Part shown: positions 47,627-56,085 of the stretch, one piece after another
How positions within the stretch are numbered: position 1 is the first letter of the stretch
How the letters are laid out: each line of letters begins with the position of its first letter
Assembly (NCBI GenBank): GCA_030041225.1
Contig: JASHOG010000034.1
Span: 1-64,000, forward strand
Origin: Vulcanimicrobiota bacterium
Lineage (GTDB): Bacteria > Vulcanimicrobiota > Vulcanimicrobiia > Vulcanimicrobiales > Vulcanimicrobiaceae
Reading direction: 5' to 3'
DNA length: 64,000 nt
The notes under the pieces: model-generated
Told to the model about the DNA's origin: nothing
Databases searched by the model: none
Seen by the model: the letters and a program-made list of their open reading frames with translations, nothing else
Program-made: the position numbers and the translations under genes

Positions 47627-49201
47627 TCAGACGCTTCCGTAGCCGCCGCCGCCCGGCGTCTGCACGATAAGCGTATCGCCCGCTTCGAGCGGAAGACTCG
47701 TCTTTGCCGCGAGCGGAGTCTCTCGGCCGTCTCGTACAAGCAAATGCTTTCCACGTGCGCCCGGTGCGCCGCCGTGCACCCCCGGCGGTCGGACTACATG
47801 ACGATCGGCGAGCAACGATGCTTGCGCCTTTCCCTCGATCAGCTCGATTGCGCGAATCAAGCCATCGCCGCCGCGATGCGCTCCGGCTCCTCCCGTTCCC
47901 TCTGCAAGCTCGTAGCGCGTGATGCGCAATGGAAACTCCCGCTCGATTGCCTCGATCGGCGTGTTGAGCGTATTGGTCATGTGGCATTGAATGCCGGAAA
48001 GGCCGTCGCTCGTCGGCCGCGCGCCCATGCCGCACCCGTTCGTCTCGTAGAAGGCCCAGCTGCGCCCGTCATCACGCACGCCCCCGAGCAGCACGTTGCT
48101 CATCGTTCCCCCGCTGCACGCAGGAACGCGTCGCGGGGCTGCGCGTGCGAGTGCCTGCAACACGACCTCGGCGTTGCGCGTGCTCGTCTCGACGTTTCCT
48201 CCAGCCACAGGCGCCGGTCTGCGCGGGTTGAGCAACGTTCCCTCCGGAGCGAAAACCTCAACGGGACGAAAACAACCTTCGTTCATCGGGATCGTCGGAT
48301 CGGTAACGGCGCGCAGCGCATAGTAGACGCCGGAAAGCGTTACGCCGAAGACGGCGTTGAGCGGATACGCCACCTGCGCGCACGTTCCCGTGTAATCGAG
48401 CTTCGCGCTGCCGTCGCGAAGTTCGAGGCGCAATGCTATCGTAAGGGACGCGTTGCCTTCGAGATCCTCGAGCGCGTCCCTCGCCTCGAAGATACCGTTA
48501 CCGAGCGCGCGCAGCGCCGAGCGCATACGACGCTCGGAATCGTCGAGCGTTTGCACAAACGCCTCCTCCACAAGCTGTGCACCATAGCGCTCGAAGAGCT
48601 CGAAGACTCGTCGTTCGCCGGTGAAGTTTCCGGCAATCTGTGCACGCAGGTCGCCACTGCGCGCCTGCGGTGTGCGGGAGTTTGCCCGAAAGAGCTCGAT
48701 GGTCGCCGCGAGAGGCTCGTCTCGCTCGACCAGCCGCAACGGCGGAACGACGAGCCCCTCGGCAAAGAGATCGCCGGCGGTAGGCGACATCGAGCCGGGT
48801 GCAGCACCGCCGACATCGGCATGGTGAGCCTTGCTCGCCGCAAACGCGACGAGACGCGAAGCGTAGAAGATGGGACGTACCACCGTCACGTCGTTGAGGT
48901 GCGTTCCGGTGATATACGGGTCATTCGCGACCCACATCTCACCTTCGCGCATCGCGGTACCGCTTGCGGCGATCGAGCGCAGCATCATGCGTAGGCCCCA
49001 GGGTAACGAGCCGAGGTGCACGGGAATGTGCTCCGCCTGCGCGATGAGGTGTCCATGACGATCGAAGAGCGCACACGAGTGATCGAGACGCTCCTTGATA
49101 TTCGGCGAGTAGGCGCTGTTGCGAACGGCAATGCCCATCTCCTCACTGGCATATAACAGGGCATTCTTGACGACTTCTCGAGTGATGTGATCGAGTTTCA
49201 T
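47627..49201 (-). CDS. hyuB: hydantoinase/oxoprolinase B subunit
   Basis: A 524-residue HyuB-family protein with [71 protein letters not shown] and a C-terminal GGGGYGSV. It pairs with HyuA for ATP-dependent cyclic amide (hydantoin, 5-oxoproline) or acetone-type carboxylation chemistry. Its ATG overlaps the hyuA stop (ATGA). In this island the likely substrate is a cyclic ureide, but that is inference. Confidence 0.9.
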   Translation of the reverse strand: MKLDHITREVVKNALLYASEEMGIAVRNSAYSPNIKERLDHSCALFDRHGHLIAQAEHIPVHLGSLPWGLRMMLRSIAASGTAMREGEMWVANDPYITGTHLNDVTVVRPIFYASRLVAFAASKAHHADVGGAAPGSMSPTAGDLFAEGLVVPPLRLVERDEPLAATIELFRANSRTPQARSGDLRAQIAGNFTGERRVFELFERYGAQLVEEAFVQTLDDSERRMRSALRALGNGIFEARDALEDLEGNASLTIALRLELRDGSAKLDYTGTCAQVAYPLNAVFGVTLSGVYYALRAVTDPTIPMNEGCFRPVEVFAPEGTLLNPRRPAPVAGGNVETSTRNAEVVLQALARAAPRRVPACSGGTMSNVLLGGVRDDGRSWAFYETNGCGMGARPTSDGLSGIQCHMTNTLNTPIEAIEREFPLRITRYELAEGTGGAGAHRGGDGLIRAIELIEGKAQASLLADRHVVRPPGVHGGAPGARGKHLLVRDGRETPLAAKTSLPLEAGDTLIVQTPGGGGYGSV

Positions 49202-51255
49202 AGGCGTTCCAGCGAAAGAATCGCATCCTCGAGCACACACGCTCCCCAGTGCGGCGCGATGTAGGTAGTGCAGTCATATTGCTCGATGATCGCGGGACCC
49301 GTAGCCTCCCATCCGGCGCGGAGCTCCTCGCGTGCGTAGAGAGGAGTCTCCGAATAACTGCCGTCGATCCACACGCGACGCGTGTCACGCGAGTGGAGTT
49401 CACCCTGAGCGCGTGAGGCGCCGTCGAAGAGCTCGGGGCGACAAGAGCGTTCGCGCGATGCCGTCACCGTCGAACGAGCGTTGACGAGCTCGACGTCCTC
49501 TTCCTCTGCGGCGTAGCCGTAGCGAGCGCGATGCGCCTCGTGAAACCGGCGCCCGATGGCTTCGAGCGAAGCGTCATGCTCGATCTGCAGCTCGAAGCTC
49601 TGCCCTGGATAGCGAGCATCGTAGAAGCGCCGAAAGCGTAGCGTGCTCTCGTGTGCACGCTGTGCGAGAAGTTCGCGCCTTCCGCGTTCTTCGAGCCTTT
49701 CGAAGGTCGCTTCGAGGTCCGCGTGTGCTGCGTTACCGATCGAACGCAGTACGGGTTCGGCGTGCACAGCCGAGAGCTCCGCGATGAGCAGTCCCTGTGC
49801 TGAAAGCAAGCCCGGACGAAGCGGCACGAGGACGCGCGTGATGCCGAGTTCGCCGGCGAGGGCACAACCGTGGAGCGGTCCGTTCCCGCCGAAAGCAATC
49901 ATCGTGAATGTGCGCGGGTCGAGACCGCGCTCGATCGTCACGATGCGCAACGCCTTTGCCATCTGATCGTCGATGATGCGAATGATGCCGGCTGCCGTCT
50001 CTTCTACGGTGAGGCTGAGCGGCTCGGCGAGTGCGGCAATCGCCTGACGAGAGCGGCGTGCTTCGATCGGAAGCGTTCCACCGAGCAGGTGCGTCTGGTT
50101 CAGGCGCCCGAGAACCACGTTCGCGTCGGTGACGGTGGCGCGATCCGCTCGCCCGTAGCAGGCGGGCCCCGGATCGGCGCCCGCGGACAGCGGACCGACG
50201 CGCAGTGACCCTGCCTCGTCGAGCCACGCTATCGTGCCCCCACCTGCGCTCACTTCCGAGAGGTCGATGAACGGACAGCGCACGGGATAGCCGCTGCCCT
50301 TGACCGCGCGCCCGCTGTGCGTCGCGCCGGCTGCCTCGTACTCGGTGACGATCTCCGGCGTGCCATTGATGACGCTGCCCGCCTTCGCGGTCGTGCCGCC
50401 CATGTCGAAGGAGAGCGCGTGTGCGACCCCCGCCCGGCGCGCGATCTCCGCGGCCGCGATGACACCGCTAGCCGGGCCGCTCTCGATCAGCGATGCGGGA
50501 CGCGAAGCGGCGATACCCGCTTCACTCATGCCCCCGTCGCTGCGCATCACCAGGAGTGGAGCACCAACCTTCAGCGCGCGCAGGTCGCGATCGAGCGAGC
50601 GCACATATGCGCCGACGACCGGTGCCAGTGCAGCGCTCACGACCGTCGTGGAGAAGCGCTCGTACTCACGGTATTCGGGGTCAATTTCGCTCGAGCGCGC
50701 AACGAAAGCGCCCGGCATCGTTCGAGTGATTGCCTCGGCCGCGCGCCGCTCGTGCACGTCACTCGCATATGCGTGGAGAAAGCAGACGGCAACTGCTCCA
50801 ATGCTCCGTGCGCGCAGCGTTTCAACTGCCTGCTGCAGCGATGCTTCGTCGAGCGCCTCGACGACGCTGCCGTGCTCGTCGATGCGCTCGCGTACCGTCA
50901 ACCGGTCCTCGCGGGCAACCAGCGCCCTCGGCCGCTCGACGAAAAGATCGTAGACGCGGCTGCGATTCTGGCGACCGATCTCGATGAGATCGCGAAAACC
51001 ATGCGTCGTGACGAGCGCAACACGAGGAAGCTCGAGTCCGACTTGCCCGAGCAGTGCGTTCGTCGCGATCGTCGTCGCATGCCCGAGCCACGTGACCGCC
51101 TTCGGATCCTCGGGGAGCACCGTGCGCAGCGCCTCGCACACGCCGCGCTCCGGGTACCGCGGCGTGGTGGGAATCTTGAGACTGAGCGTCGCTCCTTGCT
51201 CGTCTTCGACGACGACATCGGTGAACGTCCCGCCGACGTCGATACCGATTCTCAA
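49198..51255 (-). CDS. hyuA: hydantoinase/oxoprolinase A subunit
   Basis: A 685-residue ASKHA-type ATPase subunit. ATP-binding RIGIDVGGTFTDVVV at the N-terminus, GHATTIATNALLG, LSFDMGGTTAKAGSV, SAGGGTIAW, SAGADPGPACYG and AFGGNGPLHGCALA. TTG start at 51255. Residues about 606-621 (PELFDGASRAQGELH) are encoded by a decayed copy of the dispersed palindromic repeat. First gene of an operon with hyuB, the xanthine dehydrogenase subunits and the coiled-coil gene. Confidence 0.9.
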   Translation of the reverse strand: MRIGIDVGGTFTDVVVEDEQGATLSLKIPTTPRYPERGVCEALRTVLPEDPKAVTWLGHATTIATNALLGQVGLELPRVALVTTHGFRDLIEIGRQNRSRVYDLFVERPRALVAREDRLTVRERIDEHGSVVEALDEASLQQAVETLRARSIGAVAVCFLHAYASDVHERRAAEAITRTMPGAFVARSSEIDPEYREYERFSTTVVSAALAPVVGAYVRSLDRDLRALKVGAPLLVMRSDGGMSEAGIAASRPASLIESGPASGVIAAAEIARRAGVAHALSFDMGGTTAKAGSVINGTPEIVTEYEAAGATHSGRAVKGSGYPVRCPFIDLSEVSAGGGTIAWLDEAGSLRVGPLSAGADPGPACYGRADRATVTDANVVLGRLNQTHLLGGTLPIEARRSRQAIAALAEPLSLTVEETAAGIIRIIDDQMAKALRIVTIERGLDPRTFTMIAFGGNGPLHGCALAGELGITRVLVPLRPGLLSAQGLLIAELSAVHAEPVLRSIGNAAHADLEATFERLEERGRRELLAQRAHESTLRFRRFYDARYPGQSFELQIEHDASLEAIGRRFHEAHRARYGYAAEEEDVELVNARSTVTASRERSCRPELFDGASRAQGELHSRDTRRVWIDGSYSETPLYAREELRAGWEATGPAIIEQYDCTTYIAPHWGACVLEDAILSLERL
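49395..49438. repeat. dispersed palindromic element, decayed copy inside hyuA
   Basis: The plus strand reads GGAGTTCACCCTGAGCGCG and GCCGTCGAAGAGCTCG, about 38 of 44 positions identical to the intergenic copy at 60060-60103. In frame with hyuA and free of stops. Confidence 0.6.
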
Positions 51256-51313
51256 TGAAAGAGCACCGCCATGATGACGGTGAAGCGAATCATCATGACG
51301 GTACAGCTTCAGG

Positions 51314-51331
51314 GGGCGGCGCGAGCCGCCC
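51314..51331. repeat. short GC hairpin near gene ends
   Basis: GGGCGGC (51314-51320) pairs with GCCGCCC (51325-51331). It lies just after the stop of the small secreted gene on the minus strand, without a U-run; weak terminator candidate. Confidence 0.4.
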
Positions 51332-51339
51332 TTTGCAGG

Positions 51340-51672
51340 TTAGTTGCCGGGGTCGTGGACGATCAGGTCGTAGGTGCACGTATCGAAACTGCGGCTTACG
51401 GCTTGATGATGGTCCATGAACGTCACGCGAATGTCTTGCATGCAGCCGGTCGTGATCACGTAGGTAACTTTTTGGCCGGGCTCCAGAACTTGATCCGGCT
51501 CCAGCCAGTCGTTGCCCCACACGTTGCTATCGACGGGAGAGATGTTGATGTACTCGACGGCCTGCGAGGCGTTGTTCGTGATCGTCAGCGAATGATCGTC
51601 GGCGAATGCCGTCGCCGGGGCCGCGATCAGAACAAGCGCGGCGGCTGTCAGCGTCAAGAACAAGGTCTTCAT
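51340..51672 (-). CDS. small secreted protein
   Basis: A 110-residue protein. Signal peptide MKTLFLTLTAAALVLIAAPATAFA (cut before DDHS). The mature 85 residues read as one beta-sandwich (SLTITNNASQAVEYINISPV, QKVTYVITTGCMQDIRVTFM, CTYDLIVHD) with two Cys likely paired. Similar small periplasmic proteins occur in proteobacteria without known function. The ribosome site AGGAAAGGA is 13 bp ahead of the ATG. Confidence 0.75.
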   Translation of the reverse strand: MKTLFLTLTAAALVLIAAPATAFADDHSLTITNNASQAVEYINISPVDSNVWGNDWLEPDQVLEPGQKVTYVITTGCMQDIRVTFMDHHQAVSRSFDTCTYDLIVHDPGN

Positions 51673-51812
51673 TGCTAGGGTTCGGTCCTTTCCTCGTTAT
51701 GTAGGCTACTGAGCGGTACGTGCCTATGATACAGCAACGAAGCGGGCCGCGGCCCCGTTAGCATTCTCTGCCCGAGACTGCTAAAGCTGGGCTTCCCCTT
51801 AGAAAGAGCAAT

Positions 51813-51836
51813 CGCCCGGCGGTGTTCCGCCGGGCG
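51813..51836 (-). terminator. terminator-like hairpin after zinc-ribbon gene
   Basis: CGCCCGGCGG (51813-51822) pairs perfectly with CCGCCGGGCG (51827-51836) around TGTT. On the minus strand it follows the zinc-ribbon gene stop by 27 bp and is trailed by ATTGCTCTTTCT, a modest U-rich stretch. Confidence 0.65.
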
Positions 51837-51863
51837 AAGCTTCAGATTCGCTCTTGCGAGATC

Positions 51864-52163
51864 TTACCGGTAGCTGGGGCGGCTAGCGAAGCAGTCGCGG
51901 CAGTAGACCGGCTTATCAGTGCGTGGTTGGAATGGCACCTCGGCGACGCCGCCGCACTGGCTGCACGTCGCCGTGAACATCTCGCGGCGGGATGCGCCGT
52001 GGCCGCCGCGCCCTCCTCCGCTCGCCTTTCGGGCGGCGCGGCAATCGGGGCAACGATTCGGCTTGTTCTGAAAGCCTTTTGAAGCGAAAAACTCCTGCTC
52101 GCCGGCCGTGAACGTGAAATCACGCCCGCAATCGACACAGCGAAGAATCTCATCGCGATACAT
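51864..52163 (-). CDS. double zinc-ribbon protein
   Basis: A 99-residue protein with two zinc-binding modules: CVDCGRDFTFTAGEQEFF...RCPDCR (residues 9-42) and CSQCGGVAEVPFQP...VYCRDC (67-93), joined by a Gly/Arg-rich linker. The modules match the zinc-ribbon family (zinc-binding plus CxxC-x-GH/VPF type) common in Chloroflexi and candidate phyla; probably binds nucleic acid or protein, function unknown. Confidence 0.85.
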   Translation of the reverse strand: MYRDEILRCVDCGRDFTFTAGEQEFFASKGFQNKPNRCPDCRAARKASGGGRGGHGASRREMFTATCSQCGGVAEVPFQPRTDKPVYCRDCFASRPSYR

Positions 52164-52376
52164 ATTGAACGAGGACTCCTATTTGACGTAGATGGTTGTG
52201 CTGGGAATCGACTCGCTCAAGTATGCACGGGACCGAATTCGAAACCTAGGCCGTGCCATTCTAGCATGGCGGACCTTCCTGTGCAAGCGAGGGACGTCTC
52301 CGGAATGCCTCCTCCGAACAAGCGTGCGTTCGGACCGAAGGGCGCGCTTCAGGAACCGTGGAAGGCGGAGCGCTGA

Positions 52377-53300
52377 ATGCGTCACTCGATCGCGGCACTC
52401 TTTATTGTGCTTGCCGGCGCCCTTGTCGCGAACCCCACCGTGGCGAGCACGACGCGCCCGCATGCGAGCGTCTCGGAACAAACGGTTCCTCTGCCTGCAA
52501 TGTCGCCTGACGACGTCTTCTACAAGATCCGCGCCGTTTTCCGCTCGCACCGTCCGCCGCCGACCTACGAGACATATACGCTCGTTCGCCAGAATAATGA
52601 TGCTGAGGGCTATCCTGATTACGCAAGCAGTTACACGTTCCATATTTGGGTGCGCACAACCGACAAGGCGGCGCTCGCACGACAGATCTTTCGGCTCGGC
52701 GCGATCGGCCCGCTCGAGTTCATGCGCCCACAATTCAATGACGTTGCTCCGGACAACGATCACCCCGAGTTCGACGATCCCGGTCCTCCGACTGCCGACC
52801 TCTTCGAGCCGGCTCCCGTACATCCGCATCCTGTTTCATGGGTGCCCACACCGGAGCCGTCTGGGACAATGCCGCCAATCATCGCCCGCGTCGGCGTCAC
52901 GATCAACGCCGATTACTACGTCGTCTCAATCGGCGCCGATGACGGCTTGCTCCACGTCGTTCTCACCCCGCGGCGTGATCCCGAGCGCAACCGCCTACGC
53001 GAGCTATGGGTTGACCCCAGGACGTTCGAACTTGAGAAAGTGCTCTGTACCGATCGGCTCGCCGTCGACTACGGAAGTGGACACGTCGACATCTATCCCG
53101 TGCTCTTCACGGTGACCTTGGGGCGCCTCGACGGCATCCCCGTCGTAACACACATCCACGGTGTCGTCCAAGGCGGCTACAACGGCGACGATCAGATCGT
53201 CGAGTACTCGTTCGACGATATCAGCTTCCCGAAGTCACTCCCCGACTGGTACTTCGATCCGCGAGAGTATGCCTCACACGTGGACCAAGCCCCAGTATAG
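52377..53300 (+). CDS. secreted protein of unknown function
   Basis: A 307-residue protein. Signal peptide to about residue 24 (ALFIVLAGALVANPTVAS). A Pro-rich region (about 135-170) separates two parts; the second half (ITINADYYVVSIGADDGLLH, LRELWVDPRTFELEKVLCTD, FTVTLGRLDGIPVVTHIHGV) resembles LolA/outer-membrane lipoprotein carrier-like beta-sheets. Ribosome site GGCGGAG before the ATG. Divergent from the zinc-ribbon gene across 213 bp in which nothing else is recognised. Confidence 0.7.
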   Translation: MRHSIAALFIVLAGALVANPTVASTTRPHASVSEQTVPLPAMSPDDVFYKIRAVFRSHRPPPTYETYTLVRQNNDAEGYPDYASSYTFHIWVRTTDKAALARQIFRLGAIGPLEFMRPQFNDVAPDNDHPEFDDPGPPTADLFEPAPVHPHPVSWVPTPEPSGTMPPIIARVGVTINADYYVVSIGADDGLLHVVLTPRRDPERNRLRELWVDPRTFELEKVLCTDRLAVDYGSGHVDIYPVLFTVTLGRLDGIPVVTHIHGVVQGGYNGDDQIVEYSFDDISFPKSLPDWYFDPREYASHVDQAPV

Positions 53301-53309
53301 CGGCTCGGG

Positions 53310-53396
53310 TTTGCGGTACCACGCTTCGGAGCCGCTCGTTGCTCGCCGTCCATGGCTCGCTCCTGCTGCTCCGTCTCCTCAGCGTGGTACCGCAAA
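53310..53396. repeat. 87-bp long-hairpin element, 16-bp perfect arms
   Basis: TTTGCGGTACCACGCT (53310-53325) and its exact inverse AGCGTGGTACCGCAAA (53381-53396) enclose a 55-nt loop with its own near-palindrome around CCATGG. The arms resemble the T-box core AGGGTGGNACCGCG. Lies between two convergent genes. Confidence 0.7.
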
Positions 53397-53413
53397 ACCT
53401 CGCTGAGGCAAAA

Positions 53414-54379
53414 TTAGCTCAAGTAGTGAGGAGCGGTGTGGAGCGTGCCCGTGCCGTCGCGCCAGAGCGCATAGTGTAATGGTTGTGCCGCGTTCATTGA
53501 GAGGGCACCGATCTCGCCACGCGGGTTCATCGCGATGACGCAGTACATGGACGTGCGCAGGTCGCGTGCGGTTTTCGCCATGTACCGCATGAGATCGCGG
53601 CAGGCCTCTTGCGGATGCATGCCTTCCGCCATCTTCTGCACAATGTGCTTCGACGTACAGTAGCCCGCCATGACGTCGCCGTCACCGGTCGCGGAGGCGG
53701 CACCTGCCGCGTCGTCGGCGTAGTAGCCGCAGCCCACGAGCGGCGAATCGGCGACGCGGCCGGGAATCTTCCACGCTAGACCGCTCGTCGAACATCCCGC
53801 GGCGACGTTTCCGCCACTCGCCCCCACCATGCCGATCGTATCGTGATGCTCGCCGTCTATCCAAAACGTCTGGTGGTGCGGCGCGTTCTTCCACTTCAGC
53901 CATGCTTCGAGCGATCGGGGCGTCAGCAGTTGCATCGGCTCGAAACCCATCGCGATTGCGAACCGCAGCGCTCCCCCTCCAGCCATCGTTGTGTGGCGCG
54001 TTCGCTCCATGACAAGACGCGCAACGGAGATCGGATTCTTGATTTTGTGCAGATTGCAGACGGCACCGGCGCGATGCGCAGTGCCGTCCATGATCCCCGC
54101 GTCGAGCTCAACTTCACCCTCTGCGTTCGGAAGGCCGCCGTAGCCGACCGTCGTCACGTTTGGGTCGTCCTCGACGACGTTGATGCCCTTTTCGATTGCG
54201 TCGAGCAACGAGCCGCCGCCGGAGAAGACCTCGGCGGCGCGCCGATTCGCCTCGACGCCCCACTTCCACGTTGAGAGAAAGACGACGTCGGAGGCTGCAC
54301 GAGCAGTGGTGTTTGCGGTCGCAGCGAGTGTCGCCGCACCGGCAGACGCGATGAAAGTCTTGCGATCGATCGACTCCAC
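53414..54379 (-). CDS. N4-glycosylasparaginase / isoaspartyl peptidase-like Ntn hydrolase, exported
   Basis: A 321-residue precursor of the asparaginase-2 family that self-cleaves before Thr181 (HHDTIGMVGASGG). The earlier GYGGLPNAEGEVELDAGIMDG and later GRVADSPLVGCGYYAD segments are diagnostic for the aspartylglucosaminidase branch. The N-terminus (DRKTFIASAGAATLAATANT) is a Tat-like export signal with RK instead of RR. GTG start with AGGAG at 6 bp. Follows the PDZ/7TM/GAF gene by 15 bp. Confidence 0.9.
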   Translation of the reverse strand: MESIDRKTFIASAGAATLAATANTTARAASDVVFLSTWKWGVEANRRAAEVFSGGGSLLDAIEKGINVVEDDPNVTTVGYGGLPNAEGEVELDAGIMDGTAHRAGAVCNLHKIKNPISVARLVMERTRHTTMAGGGALRFAIAMGFEPMQLLTPRSLEAWLKWKNAPHHQTFWIDGEHHDTIGMVGASGGNVAAGCSTSGLAWKIPGRVADSPLVGCGYYADDAAGAASATGDGDVMAGYCTSKHIVQKMAEGMHPQEACRDLMRYMAKTARDLRTSMYCVIAMNPRGEIGALSMNAAQPLHYALWRDGTGTLHTAPHYLS

Positions 54380-54394
54380 GACTATCTCCTCTCG

Positions 54395-56068
54395 TTACGC
54401 GAGCGCCTTGCGCAAGCGCTCGATTTCACGACGCAGAGCTTGCGCTTCCAAGCGATCGAGCGCTGCGCCTGCCGCGACGGCAAGCCCTTCGAGCAGCGCG
54501 ATCTCGTCCGAATCAAGGTCGGTCATGTTGGCGTGCCTCCCGTAGAAAACGATCGCGTTGAGGGCCGCATGCGAAAAGACCGGCACGGCCAAGACCGGCG
54601 GCCATGGCGCGACGTCGAGACCCTCGCTCCACTGCCCGTCCGAGAGCCGCACCGGCTTGCGTCGAGATTCCAGGAACGCTGCCAACGTTTGGAGCTCGGT
54701 CCCGCGTAGATCCGAAACGAGAACCGCTCCGGTGAACTCGAACGTCCGCACCGGTTCGTTGACGAGCATGCCGTGGACGTGCGTGATGCTCTTTGCATAG
54801 GGCATCGCCTCCGTCAAACCGAGGATATGCTCCTCCGCGATGTGTCTGCTGCGAAAAAGAATGCGATCGACGAAGTCATCGACCCGGCGATGAAGCGAGG
54901 TGAACGAAAAGCCGAGGATCAGCGCGAGGGCGATGTCGACGACGAAGCCCGCGCTGCGTTGCGCGAGCTCGCGGCTGAAAAAGAAATCGATGAGCGCGAA
55001 TGTCCCCACGATTGCAACCGAGAGGAGCGTGTAGACCGTCGCGCGGCTGATCGCGACGTTGATGTCGATGACGTGGTGCTTGAGGATCGCGTACGCGACC
55101 GGAATCGCCATGGCAAGATACGAGGCTCCGAGCATCGCCGAGTAAACCACATAAGGCAGCGTGTAGATGTCCCATGTCTCGAGTAGGAAGCCCGTATAGA
55201 GTAACGCGGAGAGGCTGAAGCCCGCGATAATCCAACGAAGCCGCTGCCGCCCTGCAACCGGGCTTTCAAAGTACGTCGCCACGAGAATCAGCGGCGCCGC
55301 GACCCTCGGAAATACATCCATCGCCGCACCCACAAGCGCGAGCGCGTTGAGAGCGGGTTGAGGGTGGCTCATGATGCTTGCGCTCGCGATGAGAGCGAGT
55401 GTGCTCGGGAGAGCATAGAGCACGACATCGGCGAAAAAGAGTCCGCCCAAGAACCAGATGGCAGTGCGCCGCCATTTCGGCAAAGATCCTTCGTGTAAAA
55501 GGAAAAGCGGGAAAAATGCGGTGCCGTATGCTGCAGTCGCGCTGCTCACCTTCACGACGTAGAACGCCAGGATGGTCCACCACGACGGCCCATTCGCCTG
55601 AATTTCGTACACCGGAGCGCACCCGAAGAGCATGACGACGAAGAACGCCCAGGTCGCGGCGCTCGGCCTGCGCAACAGAACGAGCGCTGCGAGAGCGAGG
55701 CAAAAGAACTGCACGCCTTCGCGCAGCCACACCATCGTCGCATTGTCGATGAGGACCGGCAGGAAGCGCGTACTGATCGCGCGTCCGTCGCGTAGTACGT
55801 GAAGCGTTATGGGATCGCTCAGCGCGGGAGTCGTGTTCGGCATGAGCCGGCCCGTGACGTCCTCCCGGCTCCAATCAACGAGATCGCCCACGCGCACGCC
55901 GGCGCGTGCAGGGTTCGGACCCACGCTCGTGATGACCGAACTGGGGGAGATCACGACATCCCACCTGCCGACAGGATGCCCAAACGGGCGCACAAGGTCG
56001 GGCGCCTGCAGCAGCAGCGCCAAAAGAATGAGCAGCGTGACGACAATGATGCGACGCGCCGAGCCCAT
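54395..56068 (-). CDS. PDZ-like/7TM/GAF membrane signalling protein lacking a kinase domain, second copy
   Basis: A 557-residue membrane protein with the layout of the gene at 22394-24169: one TM helix, a PDZ-like loop (VGPNPARAGVRVGDLVDWSR), about eight TM helices, the linker RRVDDFVDRILFRSRHIAEE, a GAF-like domain, and a terminal coiled coil (RLEAQALRREIERLRKALA). No kinase or other output domain follows. ATG at 56068 taken because the upstream gene ends at 56086. Probably one operon with the GST-fold gene before and the asparaginase after it. Confidence 0.75.
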   Translation of the reverse strand: MGSARRIIVVTLLILLALLLQAPDLVRPFGHPVGRWDVVISPSSVITSVGPNPARAGVRVGDLVDWSREDVTGRLMPNTTPALSDPITLHVLRDGRAISTRFLPVLIDNATMVWLREGVQFFCLALAALVLLRRPSAATWAFFVVMLFGCAPVYEIQANGPSWWTILAFYVVKVSSATAAYGTAFFPLFLLHEGSLPKWRRTAIWFLGGLFFADVVLYALPSTLALIASASIMSHPQPALNALALVGAAMDVFPRVAAPLILVATYFESPVAGRQRLRWIIAGFSLSALLYTGFLLETWDIYTLPYVVYSAMLGASYLAMAIPVAYAILKHHVIDINVAISRATVYTLLSVAIVGTFALIDFFFSRELAQRSAGFVVDIALALILGFSFTSLHRRVDDFVDRILFRSRHIAEEHILGLTEAMPYAKSITHVHGMLVNEPVRTFEFTGAVLVSDLRGTELQTLAAFLESRRKPVRLSDGQWSEGLDVAPWPPVLAVPVFSHAALNAIVFYGRHANMTDLDSDEIALLEGLAVAAGAALDRLEAQALRREIERLRKALA

Positions 56069-56085
56069 GGTACGCCGCTTCGGCG

